NCBI GenBank assembly: GCA_003161615.1
Contig: PMOB01000019.1
Location: 209,716 to 273,715, forward strand
DNA: 64,000 bases
Source: Actinomycetota bacterium
GTDB taxonomy: Bacteria; Actinomycetota; Thermoleophilia; Gaiellales; Gaiellaceae
Direction of reading: 5' to 3'
In this document: piece after piece, positions 23,565 through 36,033 of the stretch
How positions within the stretch are numbered: position 1 is the stretch's first letter
How the letters are laid out: each line of letters starts with the position of its first letter
Notes under the pieces: model-generated
Told to the model about the DNA's origin: nothing
The model's input: only the letters and a program-made list of their open reading frames with translations
Database searches by the model: none
Translations under genes and position numbers: made by a program

Positions 23565-24641
23565 TCAGCCAGGCGTCTCGGGCGGGTGCTCTCCGACCGC
23601 GAGCTCGCGGTAGCCGGTCAGCCAAAGCGGCTCGCCGTCGATGTCCCGGAGGATGACGTTGTCGTCCGGGAAGCGCGGAACGGGCTCGCCGATCTCGTCC
23701 AGCCTGCCGAGCGTCGCGAGGAGCTGCGCCTCGGCGAAGTTCGCGCCGCCCGCGGCAAGCGCGGACGTTGCCGCGACATGCCGGATGTTGATCTCCGTGA
23801 CCTTGAGCGCGCCGGTGCGGTCCTCCCGGAAGTCGACGGTCAGGAGGCCGTGCGCCGTCTCTCCCGTGCGCTCGGCGATGAGCCGCACCGCCTGCTCGGC
23901 GAGGGCGCGCGCGCGGTCGTCGTTGACGAGGCGGCCGCGGTTGATGTTGCCGGTGATCCCCGACGCGGCGAGATGGCCCATCAGGTACTCGAGCCGCTCG
24001 TAGCAGCCGGCCTTGAGCACCTCTCCCTCGTGAAAGAGGAGCGTGCACGCGAGGTTCCGGCCCGGCAGGTGCTCGGCCACCATGTAGCTCTGGATCTCGG
24101 GGTTGAGATACGCCCACGCGTACGCCTCCTCCGGCTCGGTCACGGCGATCGAGCCCTTCGCGCTAGACGAGGCGTCGGAGTAGTCGCGGAGCCATACGGG
24201 CGTGCCGTCGAGCTCGAGCCCGCGGCGCTCGAGCAGCTCCTCCCGCGAGACGATCCCGTAGCGCGGCACGATCCCGCTCTCGCGGAGCGCATCGTACAGC
24301 TTCCGCTTGCTGATCGCGATCTCGACGAGACTCGGCGGCGGCAGGAGCGCCGGCACCGGGAATTCGCGGCCGCTCCAGAACAGCACCTCGGCCTCGGGAG
24401 CGACGATCGCAGCGTCGATCTCCTCCTTACGGCAGATCTCGGCGACGAGCTCGCCGTAGCCGGGATCGTCGGGCCGCAAGACGCGGTAGACGCGCCCGTA
24501 CAGGCCCTCGTAGAAGCCGTACCAGTTACCGCCGGCGTCGATCCCGACGAGGCGGGCGTCCCCGAAGACCGAGCTCGCGCGGAGCGACCGTGCGATGGCG
24601 CGCGGCGTCACGCCGCACGCTCCCGTGATCAGGACGTTCAC
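23565..24641 (-). CDS. ATP-grasp superfamily protein of unknown substrate
   Basis: 358 residues. A Rossmann-like N-terminal pre-ATP-grasp domain (VNVLITGACGVTPRAIARSL) is followed by ATP-grasp subdomains. ISKRKLYDALRESGIVPRYGIVSREELL is the usual entry, then VWLRDYSDASSSAKGSIAV, and the metal site is in LLTVDFREDRTGALKVTEINIRH. It resembles carbamoyl-phosphate-synthase-like ATP-grasp proteins, which ligate carboxylates to amines or thiols. It sits between an initiating sugar transferase and the propeller lipoprotein, so a role in decorating glycans with an amino acid is possible but unproven. Start GTG at 24641. Confidence 0.8.
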   Translation of the reverse strand: MNVLITGACGVTPRAIARSLRASSVFGDARLVGIDAGGNWYGFYEGLYGRVYRVLRPDDPGYGELVAEICRKEEIDAAIVAPEAEVLFWSGREFPVPALLPPPSLVEIAISKRKLYDALRESGIVPRYGIVSREELLERRGLELDGTPVWLRDYSDASSSAKGSIAVTEPEEAYAWAYLNPEIQSYMVAEHLPGRNLACTLLFHEGEVLKAGCYERLEYLMGHLAASGITGNINRGRLVNDDRARALAEQAVRLIAERTGETAHGLLTVDFREDRTGALKVTEINIRHVAATSALAAGGANFAEAQLLATLGRLDEIGEPVPRFPDDNVILRDIDGEPLWLTGYRELAVGEHPPETPG

Positions 24642-24645
24642 GCGC

Positions 24646-25233
24646 CTAGGGTACGGGCGGTTTCCAGCCGCCCGTGTCGCCCTTGTACGTGCCGCTGAAG
24701 AGGGCCGCCGGCGTGCGGGCGAGGATCCGCAGGTCAACGAGCGGCGAGCGGTTCTCGACGTACCAGACGTCGAGCTCGATCCGGTCCGCCCACGCGAGAG
24801 TGGCGCGCCCGTTGATCTGTGCCCAGCCGGTGATGCCCGGCCTCACGTCGAGACGGTGCCGCTGCCGCTCGTCGTACTGCTCGACCTGGTAGCGGAGCGT
24901 CGGCCGTGGGCCGATGACGCTCATCTCGCCGCGCACGACGTTCCAGAGCTGCGGCAGCTCGTCGAGCGAGAGCCTGCGCAGGAACCGGCCGGCCCGCGTG
25001 ATCCGCGAGTCTCCCTCGGTGACCGCGAGGCCTGCTCCCATCGTTTCGGCGCCGACGACCATCGTCCGCAGCTTGAGGAGGTCGAAGTCGACGCCGTCCT
25101 TGCCGACGCGCGTCTGGCGGTAGAGGACGGGGCCGCGGTCCTCGAGCTTGATCGCGAGCGCGGCGAGCAGGAGGACGGGCGAGGCGACGACGAGCGAGGC
25201 GCCGGCGACCGCGACATCGGCAGCGCGGTTCAC
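24646..25233 (-). CDS. Undecaprenyl-phosphate sugar-1-phosphate transferase, short form
   Basis: 195 residues: one N-terminal membrane helix (DVAVAGASLVVASPVLLLAALAI) and the bacterial sugar transferase (PHPT) catalytic domain. Visible are YRQTRVGKDGVDFDLLKLRTM, the SLDELPQLWNVVRGEMSVIGPRP motif, and VRPGITGWAQINGRA. It moves a sugar phosphate from a nucleotide sugar to undecaprenyl phosphate, starting a repeat unit. It lacks the N-terminal membrane/CoA-binding half of the long form encoded at 53081-54502. The GTG overlaps the preceding glycosyltransferase stop (GTGA). Confidence 0.92.
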   Translation of the reverse strand: MNRAADVAVAGASLVVASPVLLLAALAIKLEDRGPVLYRQTRVGKDGVDFDLLKLRTMVVGAETMGAGLAVTEGDSRITRAGRFLRRLSLDELPQLWNVVRGEMSVIGPRPTLRYQVEQYDERQRHRLDVRPGITGWAQINGRATLAWADRIELDVWYVENRSPLVDLRILARTPAALFSGTYKGDTGGWKPPVP

Positions 25234-26327
25234 GCGAGCTCCTCCCGCTGCGGTGCCCACGTCGCGGGCACGCCACGGCGGAGGTAGTTCCAGAGCGCGA
25301 CGACCGTGGCCCAGGTGATGAGGACGTAGTAGCGGACGATCCCGACGCCGGCGAGCGCTGCGGCGAGAACTCCGAGCTGCAGGCCGAGGAAGACCGGATA
25401 GACGACGCCGTGGCGGAGCAGCGCGATGGAGCTTCCCAGCAGGACGAGGTGGAGCACCCCGCTCGCGTAGCGCAGGTGCCGGTGCGAGAGGAGTGCGACG
25501 AGATAGCCGAGCGGCTGGCCACGGAGCATCCGGCCCCGGAGGACGATCAGCCACGTGTGCTCGAACATCCGCACCTTGCGGCGGTACTCCGACTCGTTAG
25601 TCGGCGTCGGCCGCTCGTGCGCCACGGCCTCCGGCTCGTAGACGGCGCGGCGGCCGCTCTGCGGCATGAGATACGGCAGCGAAAGGTCGTGGCCGAAGCG
25701 CGGGTCGACCTCGACGTAGTCGGCGCGCCGCAGCGCGTAGATCGAGCCGTTGCCGGCGGTGACCGAGCCGAGCCGCGACTCCGACTCCCGCGTCACGAGC
25801 TCGTAGCGCCAGTAGATCCCCTCCTTGTTCGAGCCGCCGGGAGCCTCGAGGCGGAGCTGCCCGCAGACGTACGCGACCTTCGGGTCGGCGAGGTTGCGGA
25901 CGAGCTTGCGCAGCGCGTCGGGAGACCACGTCGAGTTCGCGTCGGAGAAGGCCACGACCTCCGCCTCCGTCGCGCGCACGGCGGCGTCCTGGGCGGCGAC
26001 CTTGCCGCCGCGCTGATTCCGGATCACGCGCGCCCCGGCCGCCTCGGCGAGCTCCTCCGTCCGGTCCGTCGACGCGTCGGACGTGACGACGATCTCGAGC
26101 AGCTCGGAGGGATAGTCGAGCGCGCGGAGGTTCTCGATCCGCGCCTCGATCGCCGGCTCCTCGTTGTACGCGACGACGATCACCGCGACGGATGGGAGAT
26201 AGGCATCGTCCTTCGCGACCGCCCGCGTCCGCAGCCGGGCCGCGAGTGCTGCGACCGCGGGGTAGAGAACGTGCGTCCAGGCGAGCGCGGCGAGTGAGGC
26301 CCAGAAGAGGACGACGGCCGCAATCAC
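25230..26327 (-). CDS. Membrane family 2 glycosyltransferase
   Basis: 365 residues. One N-terminal helix (about 3-30), then a GT-A domain with VAVIVVAYNEEPAIEARI, TSDASTDRTEEL, FSDANSTW and the acceptor-site Q-x-x-R-W-like RRKVRMFEHTW segment. The C-terminus has two or three transmembrane helices. The layout is that of processive or membrane-bound GT2 enzymes such as hyaluronan-synthase-like or IcaA-like proteins, though the QxxRW motif is not intact. It is first in a unit with the sugar transferase, ATP-grasp and propeller genes, with TAGCGT 7 nt before the GTG. Confidence 0.87.
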   Translation of the reverse strand: MIAAVVLFWASLAALAWTHVLYPAVAALAARLRTRAVAKDDAYLPSVAVIVVAYNEEPAIEARIENLRALDYPSELLEIVVTSDASTDRTEELAEAAGARVIRNQRGGKVAAQDAAVRATEAEVVAFSDANSTWSPDALRKLVRNLADPKVAYVCGQLRLEAPGGSNKEGIYWRYELVTRESESRLGSVTAGNGSIYALRRADYVEVDPRFGHDLSLPYLMPQSGRRAVYEPEAVAHERPTPTNESEYRRKVRMFEHTWLIVLRGRMLRGQPLGYLVALLSHRHLRYASGVLHLVLLGSSIALLRHGVVYPVFLGLQLGVLAAALAGVGIVRYYVLITWATVVALWNYLRRGVPATWAPQREELA

Positions 26328-26334
26328 GGCCGCA

Positions 26335-26340
26335 ACGCTA
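26335..26340 (-). promoter_or_regulatory. -10-like element for the GT2-transferase-ATP-grasp-propeller unit
   Basis: TAGCGT on the minus strand, 7 nt before the GTG at 26327. Confidence 0.5.
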
Positions 26341-26348
26341 GCGACGCC

Positions 26349-27788
26349 TCAGGTCCCCCAGGGACCAATGTGTGGATACACGGGCTGCGTGAGCGAGAAC
26401 GCGAGCGACTTCCCGGAGCCGGGAGCGACCGCCCGCAGCCAGTCCTTCGTGGTCGCGGCGAGCCTGAGGTTCGCCGCGAAGATGCCGCGGTGGTTGCTGA
26501 CGATCCTCGCGACCACGTGCCAGGTACCGCGGATTCTGGTCCGGCGCTCGATCGTCACGGTCGTCTTCGTGCTCGTCGCGTCGCGTCCCCAGACATTCAC
26601 GCGGCCGCTGTGGAGGTAGGCGACGAACGGGAACCGGAACGCGGTCAGGGTCGGCTTGGCGCGGGCCGTGGCGATCGGCTTGCCGGCGAAGTAGAGGCCG
26701 CTCTTGTTCACGTTGTTCCCCGGTTCGTCCTGCAGCAGGTACCACGTCACGAGCGAGACGCCGGACAGCCACATCTGGTGGAGCGCCTCGGCGGTCGCGC
26801 GCGCCTGCATCCCCATCTTCATCGCGCTGCGGCGCGGCGGGTTCGTGTCCCAGGCGAACTCGGTGACCCAGAACTGCACCGAGCGGGGTGAGACGACGCG
26901 GTGAAGCCGCAGCCCGGCGTCGAGCAGCGCCCGCATCCTCGGCAGGTCGCCGAGCGAGACGTCGTCTGCGAGCCGTGCCTTCCCGAACGGGCCGCCGAAC
27001 GTGTACGGGTGGTGCGACCAGACGTCGAAGTGGATCTTCGTCCTGCACGTCGCGTGCGGATGTGCGCCCTTCGAGACGCAGAGGAGTGCGCGCATATAGG
27101 CAAGCGGCGCCATCGTGTGCCAGCTGTTCGTCCGGTTCTCGAAGGGGTCGAGCTCACCGGCGACGACGACGTTCGCGGAGTCGACCCGGTGGACCGACGA
27201 CGCAATGGCGTTGACCATCGCGCGGTACGTCGCGGGCTTGACGGGCGAGAGGTCGAGGCTGAGGTTCGGCTCGTTCCAGACCTGGAAGACGTGCGCCGCC
27301 GGCACGCCGTGACTGCCGTCGTAGTGCGCCGCAAGCGCGTGCGCGAACTTCCCGAGGTCGGAGACGTTCGGCGTGCCGCCGCTCACACCCTTGCGCGGGA
27401 CGGAGAACGCCCACTTCGGCGGCTGCTCGAGGTCGAGGATCGGCGTGAGCCCCGCCGCCTCGGAGTTCTCCACGACGGGATCGAGCGACGCCCAGTTGTA
27501 GTCCGGCGAGTCGGGATCGGAGGCGTCGAAGCTCGGGTCGGGACTCGCCGGAGCGATCGAGCTCCAGGGCACGGCGACGCGCACGTACGTCGCGCCGGCT
27601 TCGCGCGTGACCGCGAACGCGTTGGTTCTGTCGCCGAACCCGAAGAGATTGGGATCCATCAGCGCGGTCTGGAGCGGCCGCGTCAGCGGTGTCGAGTAGG
27701 TGCGGACCCTGTGCATCGTGCGCGCGGACGCGACGGCGGCTCCGGAGAGCGCGAGAAGACAGATGAGGGCCCAGACGATCCGGCGCAC
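26349..27788 (-). CDS. Secreted clan GH-A glycoside hydrolase (GH39-like), copy 2
   Basis: 479 residues with an N-terminal signal peptide (IVWALICLLALSGAAVASA). A (beta/alpha)8 domain has the acid/base Glu173 in QVWNEPN and a likely nucleophile Glu310 in WVTEFAWDT, the standard clan GH-A arrangement. A C-terminal beta-rich domain (about 375-479) follows. The substrate is unknown; proximity suggests cell-surface or exopolysaccharide trimming. It is a tandem paralogue of the gene upstream (7-bp gap), sharing HVFQVWNEPNLSLDLSPVKP-type and FHTMAPLAYMR-type segments throughout. Start GTG. Confidence 0.82.
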   Translation of the reverse strand: MRRIVWALICLLALSGAAVASARTMHRVRTYSTPLTRPLQTALMDPNLFGFGDRTNAFAVTREAGATYVRVAVPWSSIAPASPDPSFDASDPDSPDYNWASLDPVVENSEAAGLTPILDLEQPPKWAFSVPRKGVSGGTPNVSDLGKFAHALAAHYDGSHGVPAAHVFQVWNEPNLSLDLSPVKPATYRAMVNAIASSVHRVDSANVVVAGELDPFENRTNSWHTMAPLAYMRALLCVSKGAHPHATCRTKIHFDVWSHHPYTFGGPFGKARLADDVSLGDLPRMRALLDAGLRLHRVVSPRSVQFWVTEFAWDTNPPRRSAMKMGMQARATAEALHQMWLSGVSLVTWYLLQDEPGNNVNKSGLYFAGKPIATARAKPTLTAFRFPFVAYLHSGRVNVWGRDATSTKTTVTIERRTRIRGTWHVVARIVSNHRGIFAANLRLAATTKDWLRAVAPGSGKSLAFSLTQPVYPHIGPWGT

Positions 27789-27795
27789 TAGCTGC

Positions 27796-29271
27796 TCAAT
27801 TCCCCCACGGTCCGTACCTAAGCTTCGAGGACGGCTGCGTGAGGGAGAAGGGCAGCGAGTTGCCCGAGCCGGCTGTAGCGGCGCGGATCCAGTCCTTCGC
27901 GGACACCTTCTTGAGCTTCAGTTTGCCGAGGAAGATGCCGTAGCGGTTCGCCTTGATCCGGCCGACGGTGCGCCATGTCCCCCTAGCGCCGTGGCGTTGC
28001 TGAATCGCGATCGTCGCCGTCTTGCTCGTCGCGTCGCGTCCCCAGACGCTGACGCTGTTCTTCTTGCCGAGGTAGGCGACGAACGGGAAGCGGAACGACG
28101 TACGCATCGGCTTCGCCCTCGCATGGGCGAGCGTCGGCGAGTAGAAGTAGAGGCCGCTCTGGTACGCCGTTCTTCCCGGCTGGTCCTGGAGCATGAACCA
28201 GGTGACGAGCGAGACGCCGGAGAGCCACATCTGATGGAAGGCCTCCGCCGTCCAGCGGGCCTGCAGGTTCAACGGAGCCGCGTTCTTCCGGGGCGGGTTC
28301 GTGTCCCAGCTGAACTCCGTCACCCAGAACTTGACCGGGCCGTTCGACACGACCTGGTGGAGCTTGACCCCGGTCTTGAGAAGAGCGTCCATCGTCGGCA
28401 GGTCGCCGAGCGAGACGTTGTCCGTCCCGCGCGCCTTGCCGTACGGACCGTTGAAGGAGTACGGGTGCGTCGACCAGACGTCGAAGTGGGCCGGCGTGTG
28501 ACAGGTCTTGTGCGCCTTCTTCTTCTTCGTGGCCTTGGAGAGGCAGAGGAAGCCGCGCATGTAGGCGAGCGGCGCCATCGTGTGGAACCGCTTGGCGCTG
28601 TTGCCGAACGGATCGAGCGCTCCGGCGACCACGATGCTCGAGGGATTCACCGCGTGCACCGCGGTCGCGAAGGCATTGACCATCGAGCGATACGCACTGG
28701 GGCGGACGGGAGAGAGGTCGAGGCTGAGGTTCGGCTCGTTCCAGACCTGGAACACGTGCACGACCGGCGCGCCATGGCTGCCGTCGAAGTGCGTGGCGAC
28801 GGCGGTGGCGAAGTCCGTGAGCTTCGTGAGCTTCGGCGTGCCGCCCCCGGTCCCGATCGAGGACGGAACCAGCGCCCACGTCGGCGGTTCGCCGACGTCT
28901 ACGATCGGCGTCAGGCCCGCGTTCTCGGCCGCCGCGACGCTCTCGTCGAGCGTCGCCCAGTCGTACCCGAGTGAGTCCGGGTCGGCGCCGACGAAGCCTA
29001 CCGGCACTGTCACCGGGGCGATCCGGTACCAGCGCGCGATGAGCCGCACGTAGCTACCTCCGGCGGACTGGAGCATGCCGAAGGCCCGTGCCTGCTGCGT
29101 CCCGCCGAAGAGGAAGGGGTCGAAGATCCCCGTATTCAGCGGCCGGGTCGACGGGGTCGCGATGATCCGAGCAGGATGGGCACGGGCCGCGGAAGCAGCG
29201 GTGGCGCCACACGCGCAGAGAACCGCGGCAGCAAGCAGCACCGAACGTAAAGAAGAGACCCTCAACCGCAC
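27796..29271 (-). CDS. Secreted clan GH-A glycoside hydrolase (GH39-like), copy 1
   Basis: 491 residues with a signal peptide (VLLAAAVLCACGATAASA). It has the same domain plan as its tandem neighbour: QVWNEPN acid/base and WVTEFSWDT nucleophile motifs, MWLSGVSLVTWFMLQDQPG, then a beta domain ending GPWGN. It differs by a Lys-rich insertion (SKATKKKKAHKTCH) around the middle. The duplication is old enough for clear divergence. It is first in its two-gene unit, with TAGAGT 8 nt before its GTG, and diverges from the lipoprotein/Wzy pair. Confidence 0.82.
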   Translation of the reverse strand: MRLRVSSLRSVLLAAAVLCACGATAASAARAHPARIIATPSTRPLNTGIFDPFLFGGTQQARAFGMLQSAGGSYVRLIARWYRIAPVTVPVGFVGADPDSLGYDWATLDESVAAAENAGLTPIVDVGEPPTWALVPSSIGTGGGTPKLTKLTDFATAVATHFDGSHGAPVVHVFQVWNEPNLSLDLSPVRPSAYRSMVNAFATAVHAVNPSSIVVAGALDPFGNSAKRFHTMAPLAYMRGFLCLSKATKKKKAHKTCHTPAHFDVWSTHPYSFNGPYGKARGTDNVSLGDLPTMDALLKTGVKLHQVVSNGPVKFWVTEFSWDTNPPRKNAAPLNLQARWTAEAFHQMWLSGVSLVTWFMLQDQPGRTAYQSGLYFYSPTLAHARAKPMRTSFRFPFVAYLGKKNSVSVWGRDATSKTATIAIQQRHGARGTWRTVGRIKANRYGIFLGKLKLKKVSAKDWIRAATAGSGNSLPFSLTQPSSKLRYGPWGN

Positions 29272-29279
29272 CGCGAGCC

Positions 29280-29285
29280 ACTCTA
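29280..29285 (-). promoter_or_regulatory. -10-like element for the glycoside hydrolase pair
   Basis: TAGAGT on the minus strand, 8 nt before the GTG at 29271. Confidence 0.5.
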
Positions 29286-29367
29286 GCCCAGCCCATGGCG
29301 AGGGCCTACAACTCTAACAGAAGGCTTACCCCTAGACCCTCGAGTCGGTGGCAACGCCGCTCGGAGC

Positions 29368-29373
29368 TATCAT
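29368..29373 (+). promoter_or_regulatory. -10-like element for the lipoprotein-Wzy pair
   Basis: TATCAT followed by 6 nt and the GTG at 29380. It fits the leaderless pattern. Confidence 0.5.
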
Positions 29374-29379
29374 CGTCCG

Positions 29380-30020
29380 GTGAGGCCGGGGCTGTGGGCG
29401 TGTGCGGGGCTCTTCGTCGTCGTCTTGGGCGCGACTGCCTGCACGTCCGGGCTCCAGGGGGCGGCCGTCGGCTCGCAGAGCGGCGGCGGCGGCGTGGTCA
29501 CCGTCTACAGCCCGCTGCCGGGAGTCGCGAGCGGCCCGACCCCGCCGACCCAGTACGGCGGAGCGAAGAACCTCCTGTTCAACGGCAGTTTCGAAGAGGG
29601 GAACTACCCCTGGCAGCCGTTCACGGGCTCCTCGCTCCTGCTGAGCCACAAGCCACGCCGCTTCAACAAGACGGCCCTGCTCGTCAAGCCGACCACATTC
29701 AAGCCGTTCGGCGCGCAGGCGGAGGTAATCGCCAGCCCCGGCCGGCGCACGACCTACGCGTTGCGAGCCTGGGTGAAAGGGAGCCCAAGCCTGGTGGGCG
29801 GCCAGATCACCGCGCAGCTGTACGCGCTCACCGCCGGCCGTCAGCCAGTGCCGTTCGCGTCGGTCACCCAACGCGTGACAGGACGCTGGCAGCGCCTCTA
29901 CGCGCACGGCAAGCCGACGCTCGCGCACGCGTCGTACCTCGGCGTCTGGATCTTCGCCACGAGCTCCATCTCGCTGAACGGCTGGTTCGCGATGGACGGC
30001 GTCGACATCACGCAGAATCG

Positions 30021-30024
<4 letters not shown>
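29380..30024 (+). CDS. Putative lipoprotein with carbohydrate-binding-like beta domain
   Basis: 214 residues. The signal peptide has a lipobox-like end (VVLGATAC, Cys21), then a Gly/Ser linker. A beta-sandwich follows with the NLLFNGSFEEGNYPWQPF opening and RRTTYALRAWVKGS, RQPVPFASVTQRVTGRWQRLY and GWFAMDGVDITQ strands, the pattern of CBM4/9/22-like modules. It probably binds glycan at the cell surface. Its stop overlaps the ATG of the Wzy-like gene (ATGA), so the two are coupled. Confidence 0.75.
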
Positions 30025-33616
<3,592 letters not shown>

Positions 33617-33620
<4 letters not shown>

Positions 33621-34333
33621 CCGCGAGGCCTGAGGATCGCGAGGAGGTCGCCATCGACGCGGGTTACGTCGACCGGGCCGTGGTGGCCGAGGAACTCCTT
33701 CAGCTCGGCGTCTGTCCAGAAATGGAGATGGCCTTCCCACACGTCCGCGGAGCCGTCGGGCACCGTGATCACGACTGCGCCGGACGCCGCACAGAGCCCT
33801 ACGAGACGCTCGACGGCACCTTCCGGATCCCGCACGTGCTCGAGGACCTCGGTGCAGAGCACGAGGTCGAACTTCTCCTCGAGACTGACGTCGTAGAGGC
33901 TTGCGGTGTAGAACTCGCCGGCAGGGAGACGCTCGCGGGCGCGTCGCACGCCCGCGCGGGCATGGTCGATGCCGACGATGCGTTCGGGCGTGCTCCGTGA
34001 GGCGATCTCGTACAGGAGGTTCCCGGTCCCACACCCGACGTCGATGACCGAGTGCCGCGCGAACCTGGCCGCCACCAACGCGACCTCGCGGTAGAAGGCG
34101 GCTCTCGCGGGGGTCAGGTATTCGTCGAGCAGCCGGTCGTCGCGGTAGACGCGCTCGTAGGCGCGGCGCGTGTTCTTCCTCGTGAGGTTCGCCGTAGTGC
34201 GTGCGCGCCGATTCTTGAAGTCCGTGTAGGCCCGCTCCCAGAGGAGCTGGCGGCGCTGCAGGAATCTCCGGATCCCCCAGTGCGTGCGCGAGCCGACTCT
34301 CAAGACCGAGCCGAGGAACGGGAGCCGAAGCAT
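33617..34333 (-). CDS. Class I SAM-dependent methyltransferase
   Basis: 238 residues. A basic N-terminal helix-rich region (about 1-85) precedes the SAM fold: HSVIDVGCGTGNLLYEIA (motif I), VGIDHARAGVRRARERL, FDLVLCTEVLEHVRDPEGAV and VVITVPDG. It ends in a DGDLLAILRPRG strand. Probable substrate is a sugar or lipid-linked glycan, inferred only from neighbours. It is monocistronic, divergent from the methyltransferase at 34448. Confidence 0.85.
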
Positions 34334-34434
34334 TCGCCGCCGGCGTACCGAGCCGTGCTGGCCAAGGAGGCGATGGGTGAGGCCCGCCGGGCGCGTCGCG
34401 CCACTTTAGCGGGCCGCACCTCCCGGGCCGCGGC

Positions 34435-34440
34435 TACGAT
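34435..34440 (+). promoter_or_regulatory. -10-like element for the methyltransferase-GT2 pair
   Basis: TACGAT followed by 7 nt and the GTG at 34448. It supports this GTG over longer in-frame extensions. Confidence 0.5.
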
Positions 34441-34447
34441 CGCCGAC

Positions 34448-35164
34448 GTGACGACGCGGCAGTTCCTCGTGCGAGCGACGGCCGCTGCCGGCCACAGGCT
34501 GACCAGACTCTCGGCGCGTCTCGATCACAAGCCGCCTGCCGGTGCACCTACTCAGTCCACCGGGAAGACCCTGGCCGGCGACCGCGAGATCGAGTGGACG
34601 TGGACGCTCGCCCATCTCCGGCGCGACCGTGGCCGGGTGCTCGACTTCGGCTCCGGTAACGGGATGATGGCCCTCGGCGCGGCGTTCGCCGGACACGACG
34701 TCGTCGCGGTCGACCTGGAGCCCGAGCAGTATCCATTCCATCCGGACCGGATCGAATACGTACAGGGCGACCTCAACGAGTTGGAGCTCGAGCCGCAGTC
34801 GTTCGACCAGGTAATCAACTGCTCGACCGTCGAACACGTCGGCCTCGCCGGCCGCTACGGCTCCCCGGACGACCCGGACGGCGACCTCCGGGCGATGGCG
34901 AAGATGGCCCGCCTTCTCAAGCCCGACGGCGACATGGTCCTCACGATCCCGGTCGGCCGCGATGCAGTCCACCGTCCACTGCATCGCATCTACGGCCCCG
35001 AGAGACTGCCGCGGCTGCTCGAGCACTGGCAGGTACGCGAGGAGCAGTACTGGGCGAAGCCGACGGACGACAGGTTCGAGCCCGTAACGCGCGAGCAGGC
35101 CTTGGACGAGGCCGGGGCTCGCTCGTATTACGCGCTCGCCCTGTTCGTCGTCGTCCCTCGATGA
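34448..35164 (+). CDS. Class I SAM-dependent methyltransferase
   Basis: 238 residues. Motif I is [21 protein letters not shown], with [13 protein letters not shown] and [18 protein letters not shown] next, then [17 protein letters not shown]. This resembles the methyltransferases of polysaccharide loci that modify chain ends or deoxysugars. Its TGA overlaps the ATG of the following glycosyltransferase (ATGA), and the ABC exporter genes follow 880 bp later, so a glycan substrate is likely. Confidence 0.84.
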   Translation: MTTRQFLVRATAAAGHRLTRLSARLDHKPPAGAPTQSTGKTLAGDREIEWTWTLAHLRRDRGRVLDFGSGNGMMALGAAFAGHDVVAVDLEPEQYPFHPDRIEYVQGDLNELELEPQSFDQVINCSTVEHVGLAGRYGSPDDPDGDLRAMAKMARLLKPDGDMVLTIPVGRDAVHRPLHRIYGPERLPRLLEHWQVREEQYWAKPTDDRFEPVTREQALDEAGARSYYALALFVVVPR

Positions 35165-35991
35165 CCCTCCCGCGGCTGACGGTGATTACGCCGTCGCTGA
35201 ACCAGGCCCAATACCTCGAACGCACCCTCCGCTCCGTGCTCGACCAGGGGTATCCGGACCTCGAATACATCGTGATGGACGGGGGCTCGACCGACGGCTC
35301 CGCCGACATCCTCCGGCGCTACGACGACCGGCTCAGCCACTGGGTCAGCGAGCCCGACGAGGGGCAGTCGTGGGCAATCAACCGCGGAATCGAGCGGGCA
35401 ACCGGTGAGGTGATCGCCTACATCAACAGCGACGACTACTACCTCCCCGGCGCGTTCGCGGCAGCGCTCCCCTTCTTCGAGGACCGGAGCGTCCGCTGGG
35501 TGGCGGGCGCGTGCGAGTACTGGGAGGGCGGGGCTCTCGACCATGTCCTGGTGCCGACGTGTCCGGCCGGGCGCCGGCCGCACTGGGTCCGCAAGTCGTG
35601 GTACATCCCGCAGGCGTCCTCGTTCTGGCGGAGAGACGTGTTCGAGGAGTTCGGCCTTCTACGCGAGGACCTGAACTACGTCTTCGACACGGAGTTCGGG
35701 ATGCGCCTCGCTCTCGGAGGCCTTCTCCCTCTCACCTTCGATCGTCACGTCGCCGTTCGGTACAACCACGATGAGGCGAAGTCCGCGCGCCCCGAGGCTT
35801 TCCGGCAGGAATGGGCGACGGTCGCCGAGGCGTTCCGCCGCGAACTGACCACGAGAGAACGCGCGCGAGACGTTGCCGCCAGACTGCACTACGCCCTGTT
35901 CCGCAACTATGTGATCCAGCGAACTCGCAGGCGACTCGGTCTCCTCGATCTGCGCGAGCGCTGCTTCGGCGGCAGGTTCGCGCGGCGTTGA
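35161..35991 (+). CDS. Family 2 glycosyltransferase
   Basis: A 276-residue GT-A enzyme. [49 protein letters not shown] and [12 protein letters not shown] (metal site) are clear. [21 protein letters not shown] is the acceptor region. It shares the SLNQ...EYIVxDGGSTD signature with the genes at 32742 and 46933. It is coupled to the upstream methyltransferase by ATGA. Confidence 0.9.
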   Translation: MTLPRLTVITPSLNQAQYLERTLRSVLDQGYPDLEYIVMDGGSTDGSADILRRYDDRLSHWVSEPDEGQSWAINRGIERATGEVIAYINSDDYYLPGAFAAALPFFEDRSVRWVAGACEYWEGGALDHVLVPTCPAGRRPHWVRKSWYIPQASSFWRRDVFEEFGLLREDLNYVFDTEFGMRLALGGLLPLTFDRHVAVRYNHDEAKSARPEAFRQEWATVAEAFRRELTTRERARDVAARLHYALFRNYVIQRTRRRLGLLDLRERCFGGRFARR

Positions 35992-36021
35992 CCCTGCGGT
36001 AGAACAAGCCAGGGAGGCGGC

Positions 36022-36027
36022 TATCCT
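36022..36027 (+). promoter_or_regulatory. -10-like element for the ABC exporter unit
   Basis: TATCCT followed by 6 nt and the GTG at 36034. It fits the leaderless pattern. Confidence 0.5.
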
Positions 36028-36033
36028 GGCCGC

